Shown here: piece by piece, positions 23,040 to 34,559 of the stretch
Layout of the letters: each line of letters begins with the position of its first letter
How positions within the stretch are numbered: the stretch's first letter is position 1
Assembly (NCBI GenBank): GCA_027405735.1
Contig: JAPEHQ010000001.1
Coordinates: forward strand, 2,294,001 to 2,358,000
DNA: 64,000 bases
Reading direction: 5' to 3'
DNA from: Mucor racemosus
Lineage: Eukaryota > Mucoromycota > Mucoromycetes > Mucorales > Mucoraceae
The notes under the pieces: generated by a model
Told to the model about the DNA's origin: nothing
The model's input: only the letters and a program-made list of their open reading frames with translations
Databases searched by the model: none
Program-made: the position numbers and the translations under genes

Positions 23040-24565
23040 GGTATGATAAGAAGAAAAAAGAAGAAAAAGGTATGATAAAAGGAAAGAAAAAGATAGGAAA
23101 CCCGGCTGACAACCTTCTTTCTCTTCATCTCTATATAAATATAAACAAATAAAATGATATCCTCCTTAGTAAAAAAAAAATACCACCAAGGTTGATGATT
23201 CGGCTTGACATGATCTTGCCTAAAGTATGGTGCTTAACACGTGTATAACCTAGTTAGCTCCCGGAAGATCTTGCCTTGACTTTGATTTTTCTATAATACC
23301 CCTAAAAAAAGGAGGAAAAAAAGACAAAATGTGTGTGTGTGTATGTGTGTATGTGTGTATGTGTGTGCCACTCAAACATTTTATCTTGCTCCTTTAAATT
23401 ATTTAATGCATACAGTAATATTAAATGTACCATGATCAAAAATGATCTTTTTTTTTTTGGTTGTTTGGTTTGTATCAAACAATAAAATTTGTTGCTGAAA
23501 CATTTTGCTTTGAAATTGAACGTAAACAAATATACAGTTTTTGACTTTTATCCTCGGTTTCTAGTAATATTAATAGCTTAATTTTATAATAGTTTTGCTA
23601 ATTTGATTAAAGTGCATTATAATATAAATCATAATCACTCAATAGATAACAATAACTACTACTAAAAAGGAGGGGCTGCTCTTGTTCTCAACAAAAACAA
23701 CCACAATTTTCGGATTTACTATTTTAGTTGAAGTGATGAAAAAAGAGAAAAACAAACAAAAGGTTGCTTCCGGAACAGGCGTACAAGAAATTAAAATATT
23801 TTTGAACGTTCAAAAGCTCAATAAAACTGCAGTTTCTGCATGCATGGTCAAAGGGCTTTGTTATCTTTTTCTTTTTTCTTTTATATCTTTCATTCAGGGA
23901 ACCAAAATTGATTTTCTTTATTTTGAAGTTGCGTACATTTACGCGGTTGTGAAACATTTAAAGTTTGAATCTGCCTAATCCAATCTGTGTATGATGATGT
24001 ATTTAGTTTGAGATATTCGAGTTGCACTGTTAGAAAATGATTTAATTGAATTTGCATATGATAATCCATGAAAATATATCTGATTTTCTGATTGTTGCCA
24101 GTATGACCAGAAAAAAAAAAAAAAAAACTAAAAATTTATGCCAATCAAAGCTAGGTTACGATACTAAAAAAAATAAAGAAAGGACAAGATATATCTTGAA
24201 AACTTACAAAAGCTAATAGATCAAGTATCAATTAGTAATTTCATTCATATAAATCCTTTAAAGTTGCCAACTTTCCTTGAAAACCAGAATATTAAACATT
24301 ATGATGCGACGATAAATGATTCAAACCCCGCATATACGTTTTGGGAATGAGAAATTATGCAAAATCTAGTATTCAAAGAGTTTTCCTACAATTTGAAAGC
24401 AAGCCATGATATTTTGCAGTTGCGAAAAAGTTTATTTGCATAATAGAACTATTTTATAATTTTTTTTAAGAAGAATTGACCCATGAAAATGCCATGTAAA
24501 TTACACGAAAAAAAATATGTCTAGATTTGATAAAAGCGGTATTATCGCCCCGTTAAGCATCGCAT
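23040..24565. other. Intergenic region with a (GT)n microsatellite
   Basis: The promoter of the TMEM62-like gene lies at its left. A TG/TATG microsatellite lies at 23331-23368 and a poly-A/poly-T-rich stretch at 24110-24126. The 98-residue frame at 23682-23978 has no recognisable family and is not called. Confidence 0.45.
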
Positions 24566-25503
24566 ATGGCTGGCAGTGAGGTTGTACGAACATGCTATGT
24601 GAGCCGTGCTTCTCATAAATTAATAATACAAATTGATGAAATGAGGCAAGTTACAAAATTTGTGGTATTATACTTGCCGACATTAAACAAACTTGACAAG
24701 ATTATAGATTTAGCACATATAAGAATACCTCATAAAGTAGTTGAATATGAATTAGCTCTCCCTCATTCTTTGTCTGGATACCATCATCCTACTCACCACC
24801 ACCATCACCATAAAGTATCATATAAGAAGGATGGACCAAAAGGACATTTTGTATTTGGTAAATAATTAATGAATTTAGCTAAGCCCAAAGGAACTTGATC
24901 TGTCTGATCAAGTGTTATACAAGTTTTGCGTTCAACAGGTCTATAACAAGAAGAAATTTTGAGAAAAAAGCCCATCTAATACAGATCTAAGCGGTAAAGC
25001 TGAAGATAATTTAGATCAAGATGTAGAGTCATTATATAAGATAGCAAAGAGATAAATTACTCATGTAAGCCTAAATCTTGAAATGAAAACTAAACAACCA
25101 AATGTTCATACAGTAGCATCTTTATTAAAGATGTTTTTGGCAGGCCTTCCTGAGCCACTTACCCTATATTCGGTGAGTTTGCCGAAATGAATTATATAAA
25201 AATAAAGATGTCAAAGATATTGGACAGAAGTTGCATAAAAACCACAATGCTAAACAACACCAATTTACATTATTGCAGTATCTTGTCCATTCCTTGGATC
25301 ATGTATCTAAAATTTTTGATTTCAACAAGATGGCAATACATAATTTGGCTATTGTATTTGCACCGAGTCTAATTCAACCTACTATTGCATTTAGCGATAT
25401 TTTCACCAGCCCAACAGATGCAGCAGTTTATTTACGACAAATGAGGTTGCACATGACATTTGTTCAATACCTAATCAAAGAAAAAGACATTATTTTCAAC
25501 TAG
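24566..25503 (+). pseudogene. Decayed RhoGAP-domain protein gene
   Basis: Remnants of one RhoGAP domain run left to right through this stretch but in shifting frames. In order they are GPKGHFVFGK (24830s), LAKPKGT, VLRSTGL then QEEILRK, SPSNTDLSGKAEDNLDQDVE, PNVHTVASLLKMFLAGLPEP, then QFTLLQYLVHSLDHVSKI and NKMAIHNLAIVFAPSL, and a natural-looking end DIIFN-stop at 25503. Conserved RhoGAP hallmarks (VFG start, the arginine-finger region, VASLLK-FL-LPEP, N-A-FAPSL) are recognisable. In-frame stops occur after VFGK and STGL and before ITHVS, and frameshifts are needed near 24895, 24965 and 25205. Introns do not remove these breaks. The protein family activates GTP hydrolysis by Rho GTPases. This copy is almost certainly dead. 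A His-rich run (HHHHHH) precedes the domain. Confidence 0.85.
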
Positions 25504-25574
25504 AAAGCATACAAAAACAAGTGATAGATGACACAAATAAATTATATTTTTTTAATGAGGGTATTATTTTGTTA

Positions 25575-26712
25575 TTATTTAGCAACTACAATAATCAATG
25601 CCAAAACACAGCCAACAATAGTGATAATAAGCATAAAGCAGCACATGTTCTTTCTGGCTCTTTTCTGATGGCGATTTGCAGTTGTTAATTCATCTGCAGC
25701 TTGTTTTGTATTTTGAGATATATTCAAAACGTTTCCGTAGATGCTCTCTATAATAATAAACAAATAAGTAAGTCTACTCTACACACACGCATACAACCAA
25801 TAACTTACGAATGCCACTATCTTGTTCATTAACAAGCATACCAAGATCACGGAAAATTTCATTTAATTCAGTGATACCTTGTTCAATACCTTGAATTTCT
25901 CCCTCACGCTCAGAAATCAATGTCTCATTGTATTCAATTTCATTATCCAAAGCTTCAATTTGAATACGCCTTTGTGCATCATCAGCTTGCAGTAATTGTT
26001 GTTGTTCTTGTTGTACTTGATCTCCTTCTTCATCATCTACTTGTGATTGAAGTGCAGCTGTTGTCGCTTTCTTTTTATCTACATATTCTCTTTGCTTTGA
26101 GACTGATTCTCTTTGAATCTTTTGGAATTCGGCTAATACTTTTTGGAAATCTTTTGATAGTTTTTGCTGTTCAAGTTTTCTTTGACGCTAATAATATAAA
26201 ACTAAATACGCTTGATTTTTTTTTTTTTTTTGAGATATATTCTTTCACTTACTGTCTTTTTGGGATCAGAAGTTTGATATTGGGCTAATGATTTGATGTT
26301 TGACGTTGTATCCTTGATTAAGTCTCTTGTACCCTCAGTTACGTCATGTCTATTATATGTACAAAAAAAAAAAAAAAAAAAAAAAAAAATAGAGTTATTA
26401 TAGCATAACTATGATGATGATAATTTCTATCCAACACTTACAACTTATTTCTAATATCTGGTGTATCTCTTGATGTACCCAAAAATCCAACCAATCTTTC
26501 AATACTTGTGATATTTCCATTAATATGGAATACTTGTTGAGATACTCTTTGAGTTAAAGATTTATAATCACTATCAGTTCCTTCTACACAGAAAACAGAA
26601 ATGTGAATATCTATGAAACAAAACATCTTTAAAGGATTTTACCTGGTTGTTGTACTCTGGTCCTTGCAGAACTAGATACGCCATAACCTTGCTCTAAATC
26701 ATTAAAAGACAT
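25575..26712 (-). CDS. Qa-SNARE, Pep12/syntaxin-7-like
   Basis: Five exons (26643-26712, 26442-26583, 26253-26349, 25809-26187, 25575-25747) give 286 residues. The N-terminal part (residues about 25-120) forms the helical Habc-type region. The SNARE motif follows (about 195-255), with the conserved ending LNEIFRDLGMLVNEQDSGI. The Gln in NEQ is the expected zero-layer residue. Then come a basic KRARKN segment and a single C-terminal membrane anchor (MLIITIVGCVLALIIVV) with only two residues behind it, the tail-anchored form. Such proteins drive membrane fusion at endosome or vacuole. Assignment to the Pep12/Vam3 branch rather than a plasma-membrane syntaxin rests on overall look and is less sure than the SNARE call. 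Confidence 0.9.
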
Positions 26713-26851
26713 TATTATTATTTTTTTGTGAGTAAAAGAAAAAGAGAAATAGATTATCAGCCAAGATGAAAACAAAATAAGGGTATTTGTGTCAGGTACA
26801 AAAGAGAAAACAAGTCAGTTTGACAAAGGTTTGATTGGTGCACAGTATTAT

Positions 26852-28400
26852 TTATTTATCTGAGCGTAATTCTACATTGGTCTCTTCCAATACTCCATAA
26901 ACATTTTTTGGATCAGGATTTACTTCTGGTATAAAATTATTTTCTGAAAATGAGAAAGAGTGCCTAGCTCTACGTATAACTGAATGCTTAAGGAAAGCTC
27001 CAGTAGCTCCTAAATGTCCCTCGTGTCTAAGGAATAATGCCTTCATATCTCCATTTGACCAAAAATTAATGGCATATGAAAGTGTATTCATTGTAATTGG
27101 ATGCCCACGAATAAAGCATCCTCCAAAATAAATTCGTTTCAGATTATGTTGTTTGGCATTCAAGTAAGCAATTTGTCCAATGTTGTTACTGACCATAAAC
27201 AACAAACTTTTCGCAATATCGCTTGCATGAAAATTATCTTGAGATTGTTGGACTCCCTTTTTAAAAACCTTACCAAAACTAGATGCAATCTTGGTTGCTT
27301 TCAATCCTAATTTTGTATAATCTGTACCATAAATATCTCCAACCAAAAGATCTACATTTTTGTTATCGCCATCCTTTGATATTTCCAGCATTTCTAATAC
27401 AAAAATCACATTGAATATTTATGCGTGAATTAACTCAATATCTTGCACATACCATCAAAGGATGTTGCTTTTGTTAGTAAAGCCATGAGGCCCCAAAGAG
27501 TACCTCCACCAAGCTAAAAGGGTTCAATTTAATCAGCATTGCTGTTCTAATAGAAATGCTTAAACTTACAGATGTACCACTGATACGAGAAAACTCATCG
27601 GGACCTGTCACCTTTAGGATACTATCAGGCATTTTAATCAATCGAATGCCAAAATAACCATAAAACAGTTTATTTTACCTCACACCTGATCCAATGTTTA
27701 CCAGCTAAAAATATAATGCATTAGTCATTTCAATACAGTAAAGTTTAATATAATTGTTTCTTAAAAAAAAACATACCATGTAAGGATAAATATCCCTAGT
27801 TTTCTCTTCAAATCTCATCGGATCCATCTCTTGTTCATTATAAGTGAATACTTCATATGGAATCTCAGTAATAAAAAAGTTAAGACCTATGCATCGAAAC
27901 AATGCTTAGTAGAAGCTAAATAAAACTGCATGAATAATTGGGTTACCATTGATAAGACAATCCATTTCATCCTCCTTTTGAATGATAACACCCGGTAATT
28001 TTTTTTGAAGTTTGTCATAAAACAAGTAGGCGCCACCTCCTGTTGCCTTTAGCACATTATTTGTATTTTCAGGTGTTAACAAACGTGCGTCTGCAAGAAG
28101 ATCAGCTATAAAATCAATACATTCATCTATTTTTTCGGTTTCAATCTTTTTAAAATGAAGTCTTCCGCCCTCCCTATCTGCTGAAGAAGTGAAATAGACG
28201 ATTTTCGCTAATGAGCCACCAATCTAATGTATATTTTAGCATTAATTCAAGTTTTTTTTTATAGCGCTTACATCGACAGCTATATGAGCAACATGCTCGT
28301 TTTGATTAGGTAAAACAATATCTCTTGTTTCATTAGCTGCTAATAAAGCCTCTGAAACTGAAGCTCCATCTACATTCATTATAGATGCGTTATCGGTCAT
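26852..28400 (-). CDS. CAB1: Pantothenate kinase (eukaryotic type II)
   Basis: Seven exons (28272-28400, 27947-28223, 27777-27886, 27679-27704, 27570-27621, 27453-27513, 26852-27393) give 398 residues. The product phosphorylates pantothenate, the first and rate-setting step of coenzyme A synthesis. Signatures in order are AVDIGGSLAKIVYF (ATP-binding start), KATGGGAYLFYD, LVNIGSGVSILKVTGPDEF, the RISGTSLGGGTLWGL motif and the C-terminal RIYFGGCFIRGHP with GHLGATGAFL. The length and motif order match yeast Cab1 and human PANK cores. The fourth exon is only 26 nt. It follows the SNARE gene in the same orientation with about 140 bases between. Confidence 0.95.
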
Positions 28401-28857
28401 GGCTTTTTTTTTATACTTGTTTATGAAGAAAAAAAACCAACTAAAATAATATAATAGCGTGTCTTTTTACATATCTCATTGTTTGGGAAATCACTGAGTT
28501 TCTAAAAAAGTGGTACGACGCTGAGGAATCATTTTCATGCTGCTTCTATCTTCTTGATTTGATTACATCGATTATCTTGATTGAGCTAGTTGAAAACAAA
28601 GAAGAACTGATCGATTCCAAATCACAAAATTAGCTTGAATGTTCCAGGTTTTTTATAGCGGTATTTCTGTCTAGCGTTCAACCTTCAAAGCAAAGAATTC
28701 GCACAATTCTTCCAAAGCATTAATCAAGAGAGAAATTGTTGTAAAGTCATGATCAATATCTTTATCTTGTTTCAATATTTTTTTTATTTCATAATATCGA
28801 TAGCAGTTTATTTTATAGATATAGTTAGATATACAAGCGATGAATTTTATTATTTGA

Positions 28858-29802
28858 TCAGTGATTTTGTTTTTTATATGCATCTGCCACAACACAGGCC
28901 TCTTTTAAAATACTTTTGAGTTCGTTTTCCACAGCAGTTTTAGTTTCACTCTTTATATTTTGCTTGAGTTCTTCTTTGGTGTAAATTAATCTACAAGCTT
29001 TACCCAAAAGATGGAATATATCAATACTTCTGCCCTTAAATTCTTCCAATATATCCGAAAGATGCTTTAGATCATCTGAAGCCTTATTGCCCAAATATAT
29101 CTGGTAGAATATTTGTAATGTTGTTGAAATGCAAGTAATAGAAGCAATCATGCTTGCTACAGGAAAAGGTACTTTGTCCAAATATACAGCAATTGAAGTA
29201 GTCTTCTCCAAAACAAAATGTAAAAGAGGCAGTCTAATTGATCCAGGAGTTATTTGGTATAAACCCTTGCTAAACATTGCAGTTTTCTCGTTTTTGATAG
29301 TTTTTTGACAATTAGATATCTGGTTTAATATATCCTGATTAGAGGAGGAAAGTTTATTCAAGGCCACAGACAGGATATCGAACGAAGTTTGATGTGATGC
29401 CAAGGCATCTTGTAGACTAGTCGAACAACGAGTATTTATTCTTATTTCATCAAGTTCCTTGGCAAGATTATCCAAACTATCTACACATTCGTTTGAATCT
29501 GTACTCACTTGCTGAAAAAAATCACCAAGATTAGTTTTGACGCTTTCAACTGCTATTTGCAATTGTCCAATTTTTTTCTCTCTAGCAATGTTCTCATGCC
29601 CGGCAAAATGCGTATAGCAAGTTTTCTTGCAATCATCTACAGCCTGAGGGGTAAATTCTTGGATGATTTCAACAGATTGATTGGTAAAATGTTCAGCATC
29701 ATGGAATCTTTGTTGCGTATAGACGATTGTATCATCTACCAGGCCCAAGACATTGTTTATTACATTAGGTAACATTAGACATTCAGGAAAATTGAAATTC
29801 AT
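28858..29802 (-). CDS. Intronless gene for an alpha-helical protein of unknown function
   Basis: A single uninterrupted frame of 314 residues runs from an ATG at 29802 to TGA at 28858. I do not recognise a family. The sequence is consistent with nearly all-helical structure: amphipathic stretches around residues 70-180 (including ESVKTNLGDFFQQVS and LNKLSSSNQDILNQ), a hydrophobic segment near residues 218-243 (PVASMIASITCISTTLQIFY) that could be a membrane helix or buried core, and a Lys/Glu-rich end. Cys residues are scattered. Absence of introns contrasts with both neighbours. Divergent, AT-rich sequence lies upstream. It may be lineage-specific or derived from a retroposed copy. No function is proposed. 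Confidence 0.65.
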   Translation of the reverse strand: MNFNFPECLMLPNVINNVLGLVDDTIVYTQQRFHDAEHFTNQSVEIIQEFTPQAVDDCKKTCYTHFAGHENIAREKKIGQLQIAVESVKTNLGDFFQQVSTDSNECVDSLDNLAKELDEIRINTRCSTSLQDALASHQTSFDILSVALNKLSSSNQDILNQISNCQKTIKNEKTAMFSKGLYQITPGSIRLPLLHFVLEKTTSIAVYLDKVPFPVASMIASITCISTTLQIFYQIYLGNKASDDLKHLSDILEEFKGRSIDIFHLLGKACRLIYTKEELKQNIKSETKTAVENELKSILKEACVVADAYKKQNH

Positions 29803-32004
29803 TGTAAATTAATTAACACAGGAGGAAGAGAAAAAGTTGTGATAGGAAGAAGTAGCCTTGTTTATAAAGTATCTCACAGCTGTATATATCTTTTTGACAT
29901 AAAACTGTACATTATCTTATCAATGTTTGTGATGCATTATGCATTGTAGCATATTTTTCTGTCTAATGAATGTCAGACTCTGATCAATGCCGATGGGCGC
30001 ACGTCAGATATGCTGGTATGAAACACTAAATCAATGCAATTTGATCTGTTAAATGAAAACAGAATCTGTATGAAAAACTATATCTGGGTCATGCTCTAAT
30101 GGTCAATAAATCACTGCTTGAAGATTTCATGTGCCATCAGCATAATGACGACAGGTTACGTTAGTTCTTGTAAGCAAGTAATTTCGCATCAAAATGTATA
30201 TACAATACAAAAATTTACCACCATCTTGTAGCCAAAAGCCAGTAGTATCTAACAAAGTATATAAACCTACAACAAACACATATTTAAAAGTGATATGTGT
30301 AACTGAATGTCAACGTTTCACTATAAATGGCGTAATTAGGAACTTTAAAGAGCGAAAACTCACAATTTTCAGTTTTCATCCATAGTCAAAAGCATTTCAA
30401 ACCATTTTCCTAAACTATTAGATTTATTTTCATTCACTTTTATGTAAATTGAAAGACTTTTGTTTCAACTCAAATTTTCCCTTATGATACCTCATGAAAA
30501 ATGTCGATTTTGACAAATTTGGATTTTTCATCCCGAAATCGCAATATTTTACTAAGACATATAGTGGCAAAAAATGACCGTAAGAGTTTGTTACACATGC
30601 TGAAATAGCAAACAGACAAAATTGTTTAATAATTTGTTGACTTTTTGCGCAAAAAGTGAATTTACGAATATTAAAGATAACGCAATATTTTATGAGAGAA
30701 AATTTATTGTAAATACCACCATTAGATTCAAATAAAAAAGCACTATTACTTTTAATTAATTTGTAACTACTGATAATTATGCGTTTTTTGGAGAAAAATC
30801 ACAAAAGGATTTTTAAAAATTACAAAACGCGATTTTCGTCGCCCTGGACCGATATATGACATTTAGTGAATTGAAACGCCGCCACCTTGTTTTGATGCTT
30901 TCAATGCATATTTTCAATCAGAGTTTAGATGGCAAGATACCCGGGACATGGAAAATATGTCCTGTTTAAGGTGTGTCAGTACAAATGTAAAATGGTTTCT
31001 ATAAACTCAAAACATTATTCATAAGCTTTTGAAAGACAATAGCAAAATTACTCATCATTCAATTAAACACACGACTATATGCGTAGATATATGAACAGTA
31101 CCAAGTAACAAAAATATATCACAGACTCGCATATTGTACAATTTTTCAAAATGTCATCATTTTCGTAGTTATGATACATCTTTTGAGTCTCATGATGAAT
31201 TAAATCTAAAAGATTGATAAAAAAAAACTCTGTAGTATTATTTGATTTAAAAAGGTCAACATATTGGCAATCTTCAGGTATGATTGCATCTTTTTTGTGT
31301 TTATTTCCAGATATGAAATTTATGTACTACCGTAGTCCGTGGAATTGTCGTAAATAAGATACACCATTTGTTTATTTGTTATTACCTGAGTTTATTGTGC
31401 TTATGAATGATTAACCAAGCATTGTAAGATAAGCTGTTCATGTAATTAAAAAAGTAGCTTTAGGGTTACTAAAAGAATGACTATAAAGTTCACTGATCAA
31501 AAATGGGTTGGTCTGGATCTTGATTACTGTTGTTTTCCAATTTAGCTCATTTACATATAATGGCATTGTTTATGGCTACTATTCACAAATTAACATACAA
31601 CCAATGCCGATTATTATGAAATATACCAAATATAAAAATGTGAGTGCTTATGTGTGTACACTACGATACCCCATATTTTTTTTTCTCATGAGAAATATCC
31701 AATCAATGATAGGATCAAATATGTCAAAGAATGGCGCAAAATCTTAAGATTGTCGTTCATTTCTTGTATAACTTGAATAAAATCCTCGGTACCTGGAAAT
31801 TTCAAGTTACTTTTTGAGTGGGAATAACCTAAATATAGTAAAACTAAGTACTACTAGCTAAGAGAAATGTAAGATTTTAGTGTCAAAATGCTACGATTAT
31901 CATCATCAATACGGCTACATTCAATTGCACAATCGCTTTACAATATGATCAATGTCCATAACTTTACGTAAATGGCATATTATGCTACATTCTCTCGAGT
32001 TGAA
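29803..32004. other. Gene-free stretch upstream of the MFS transporter gene
   Basis: No credible gene. The block 30460-30900 has the look of the other dispersed repeats (ATGAAAAATGTCGATTTTGACAA-type, A/T runs, CGTCGCCCTGGACCG) but has no second copy in this window. Confidence 0.4.
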
Positions 32005-32012
32005 TATAAATA
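32005..32012 (+). promoter_or_regulatory. TATA-like element of the MFS transporter gene
   Basis: TATAAATA lies 60 bases before the ATG at 32072, a fitting distance for a fungal core promoter. The assignment rests on position and sequence only. Confidence 0.5.
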
Positions 32013-32071
32013 GAAGAATTAAATTGTGTTCCACTTTTATATAACATCTCTAAAATACATAATATTTCAAA

Positions 32072-34009
32072 ATGGGCTTCCATAACGAAAAAGCTGATGC
32101 TGCTTCAGATACTCATACATTAGATGTGCCTAATGAAAAGGTTGAAGTGGTTGATTTTGTAGATAAAAAGCAAAGTCAATTATCGTCCTCAGATTTGTCT
32201 TTTAGTAGCTCTTCTTCTGTTACAAGCACAACAGTAGCAATTGAAGGTTATGTTTCGGATTTAGAATGGACTGATGAGGAAGAGAAAAAGGTGTTATTTC
32301 TTATTGACACAAGGCTCATGCCATTTGTGTTATTGATGACTTTTGTATTAAACATGGATAGAACCAACATCTGTATGTAGAATGTAAAAGCAAAATATAA
32401 CATGCTAATTATTAACATTTGTAATTAATTTGTAGCTAATGCCATCTCTGATAATTTGCCCGCTAATTTGGGTTTCGGTATTACCGGTGTAAATACAGCT
32501 ACACTTCTTTACTCAATTGTCTTTACTGTGGTTACTCTTATTACTAGTCCAATTGTCAAGAGACTTGGTGCTCATAAATGGATCCCTATTTTAATGTCTT
32601 CTTGGGCAATTGTCACTTGGGCCCATGCATTACTTCAAGTAAGTTACATCGACAATTACAATATTATTTTGCTAAGAATCAATTTTTTTTCCTAGAATTT
32701 CGGTGGATTTCTTGTTGTTAGATTCTTTATTGCACTTACTGAAGCTGGATTCATTCCTTCTAGTTTAATTTATTTGACAGGCTGGTACAAGACAAATGAA
32801 TTAGCTACTCGTCTTTCTTGGTTCTGGGGTATCCAAGCTTTTGCATCTGCTTTCTCTGGATTGATTTCATTTGGTATTTTCAACATGTCTGGTATTGGTG
32901 GCCTTTATGGTTGGAAATGGCTGTTTATCATTGATGGTATTATCACTCATATTATTGGTTTCATTGCCATGTACGTATTATTACATACTCCCGATAGTCA
33001 TAGAAAATCAAACTAATACTTTCCAATAGTTTCTATATCCCTGCTGGTCCATTTTATACTTCTGGTTTGCTTCGAGGCAAGCAAGGTTGGTTTACTGAAC
33101 GCCAAAAGCAAATTGCTATTACCAGAATTATTCGTGATGATAAATCCAAAGTCGATCAAAAGGAAAAAGTTACATGGCACGATGTTAAGATTAGTGTACT
33201 TGATACAAAATTATGGACACATTTGCTTATTACTTTTACAAGGTAAAATATGTAATTTGCATTTAATATATATATATATATCCTCATCACACAATGATCT
33301 TTAGTATGATGCCTCATACACCTATTTCTACCTATTTGCCTACACTCATTAGAAATTATGGCTTCACTGTTACCATTAGTAATCTTTTGACAGTTCCTGC
33401 TGCCATTATCAACCTTGTAGTTTCAATTTTAGTAGCTCGCAGTGCTGATAAGCGAGGTAACTATGCTATACATGCTATGTTTGGTATCTGCTGGACATTA
33501 GCTGGTTTCTTGGCATTGGAGTTCTTACCTGGAAGCGCTGGACGCTGGAACTTTTACGCTGCTGCTTTATTTTTAGCTTCTTCTCCTATATGGCACGGAA
33601 TGCATATTGCCTGGATGTCATCTAATTTGGCTCCTTTAGGTAAACGTACAATTGCATTGGGTGCAGTTATTGGTGCTGCCAACATTTGTGGTGTACCTGG
33701 TTCTCAAATCTATCGTAAGTCGTCAAATTTGCAATTTTTATGTGCATCATGTTATACTCAATTTTTTTTTATATATATCTGTAAATAGAGGCTAGTGACT
33801 CTCCTCGATTTTTTAGAGGTAACTGGATCAACTTTGGCATTACACTTGCAGCTGGTATCTTTTTGATGATCCAACATGTAAGATACGTCTTGACAAATAA
33901 ATCTCGTGAGAAAGCGTGGAGTTCTTTCTCTGATGATGAAAAGAAAGAATATCTCAAAAACACAAAACATGAAGGATCTAATCGTTTGGATTACAGATTC
34001 AGAATTTAA
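32072..34009 (+). CDS. Major facilitator superfamily transporter, anion:cation symporter (Dal5/Tna1-like)
   Basis: Six exons (32072-32372, 32436-32638, 32696-32970, 33030-33242, 33305-33714, 33789-34009) give 540 residues. A soluble Ser-rich N-terminus of about 75 residues leads into the first membrane helix ending in NMDRTNISNA, a hallmark of the allantoate/nicotinate/pantothenate permease group. The motif RFFIALTEAGFIPSSLIYLTGWY and the following R-x3-W-F-W-G pattern are also typical. About twelve helices are expected, with the usual central loop after FYIPAGPFY and a cytosolic tail. Substrates in this family are small organic anions such as allantoate, nicotinate or carboxylates, and the substrate here cannot be told. 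The next genes give no pathway hint. Confidence 0.9.
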
Positions 34010-34559
34010 TTATACTGTACCATAATATATATCCATAGTTCTTTTAATAGTTCATGTAAATTAATTTAATAACAAATATTTAATAAAACCACTCATACTG
34101 TATTACACATATGATGAAAACATATTGCTTGCTATATATAGACATCATTTTATTGAGATCTTCTGGTCATTGCCACCAAAATAAAAATATGCATCGCCAA
34201 AAAATAGCCACGAAATGCAAAACCACAAGATTCTATTATCAACCGTATATACGTAAAATAAAAACAGAAATATCAACATTACTCACTACTTGTCTGCCAA
34301 ATAAATGAATTAAAGTATACATATATAGCTATACTACAATAAGTAAATTCGATTAGTATCATTATTCAATAATGTTTTATGCAACCCATTGGATCGATAT
34401 TCTAACAAGATATTCAAGCATAACACATTGCTATTAATTAACATCTAAACTGCCTTATCACATCATCAATTTCCCAAATTAAATAGTATATAAACCTTAT
34501 TAATTTCATTCCAATAAATGATATCTCTTTATTTGATTAAATTTCTAGTTTTTATTTAA
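34010..34559. other. Downstream gap before R1 copy C
   Basis: 3' flank of the transporter gene, with AATAAA at 34080-34086 region. Otherwise it is AT-rich DNA without features. Confidence 0.4.

Noticed and set aside
23682..23978. 98-residue frame as a gene
   Set aside because: No family, no splice or promoter context, and an overlapping open frame on the opposite strand of similar length.
28671..28895. 74-residue minus-strand frame overlapping the end of the unknown helical gene
   Set aside because: Low-complexity Ile/Lys-rich sequence downstream of a good stop codon; it could not be joined by plausible splice sites.
30460..30900. Block resembling the R1/R2 type of dispersed repeat
   Set aside because: No second copy could be found in the window, so repeat status cannot be supported.
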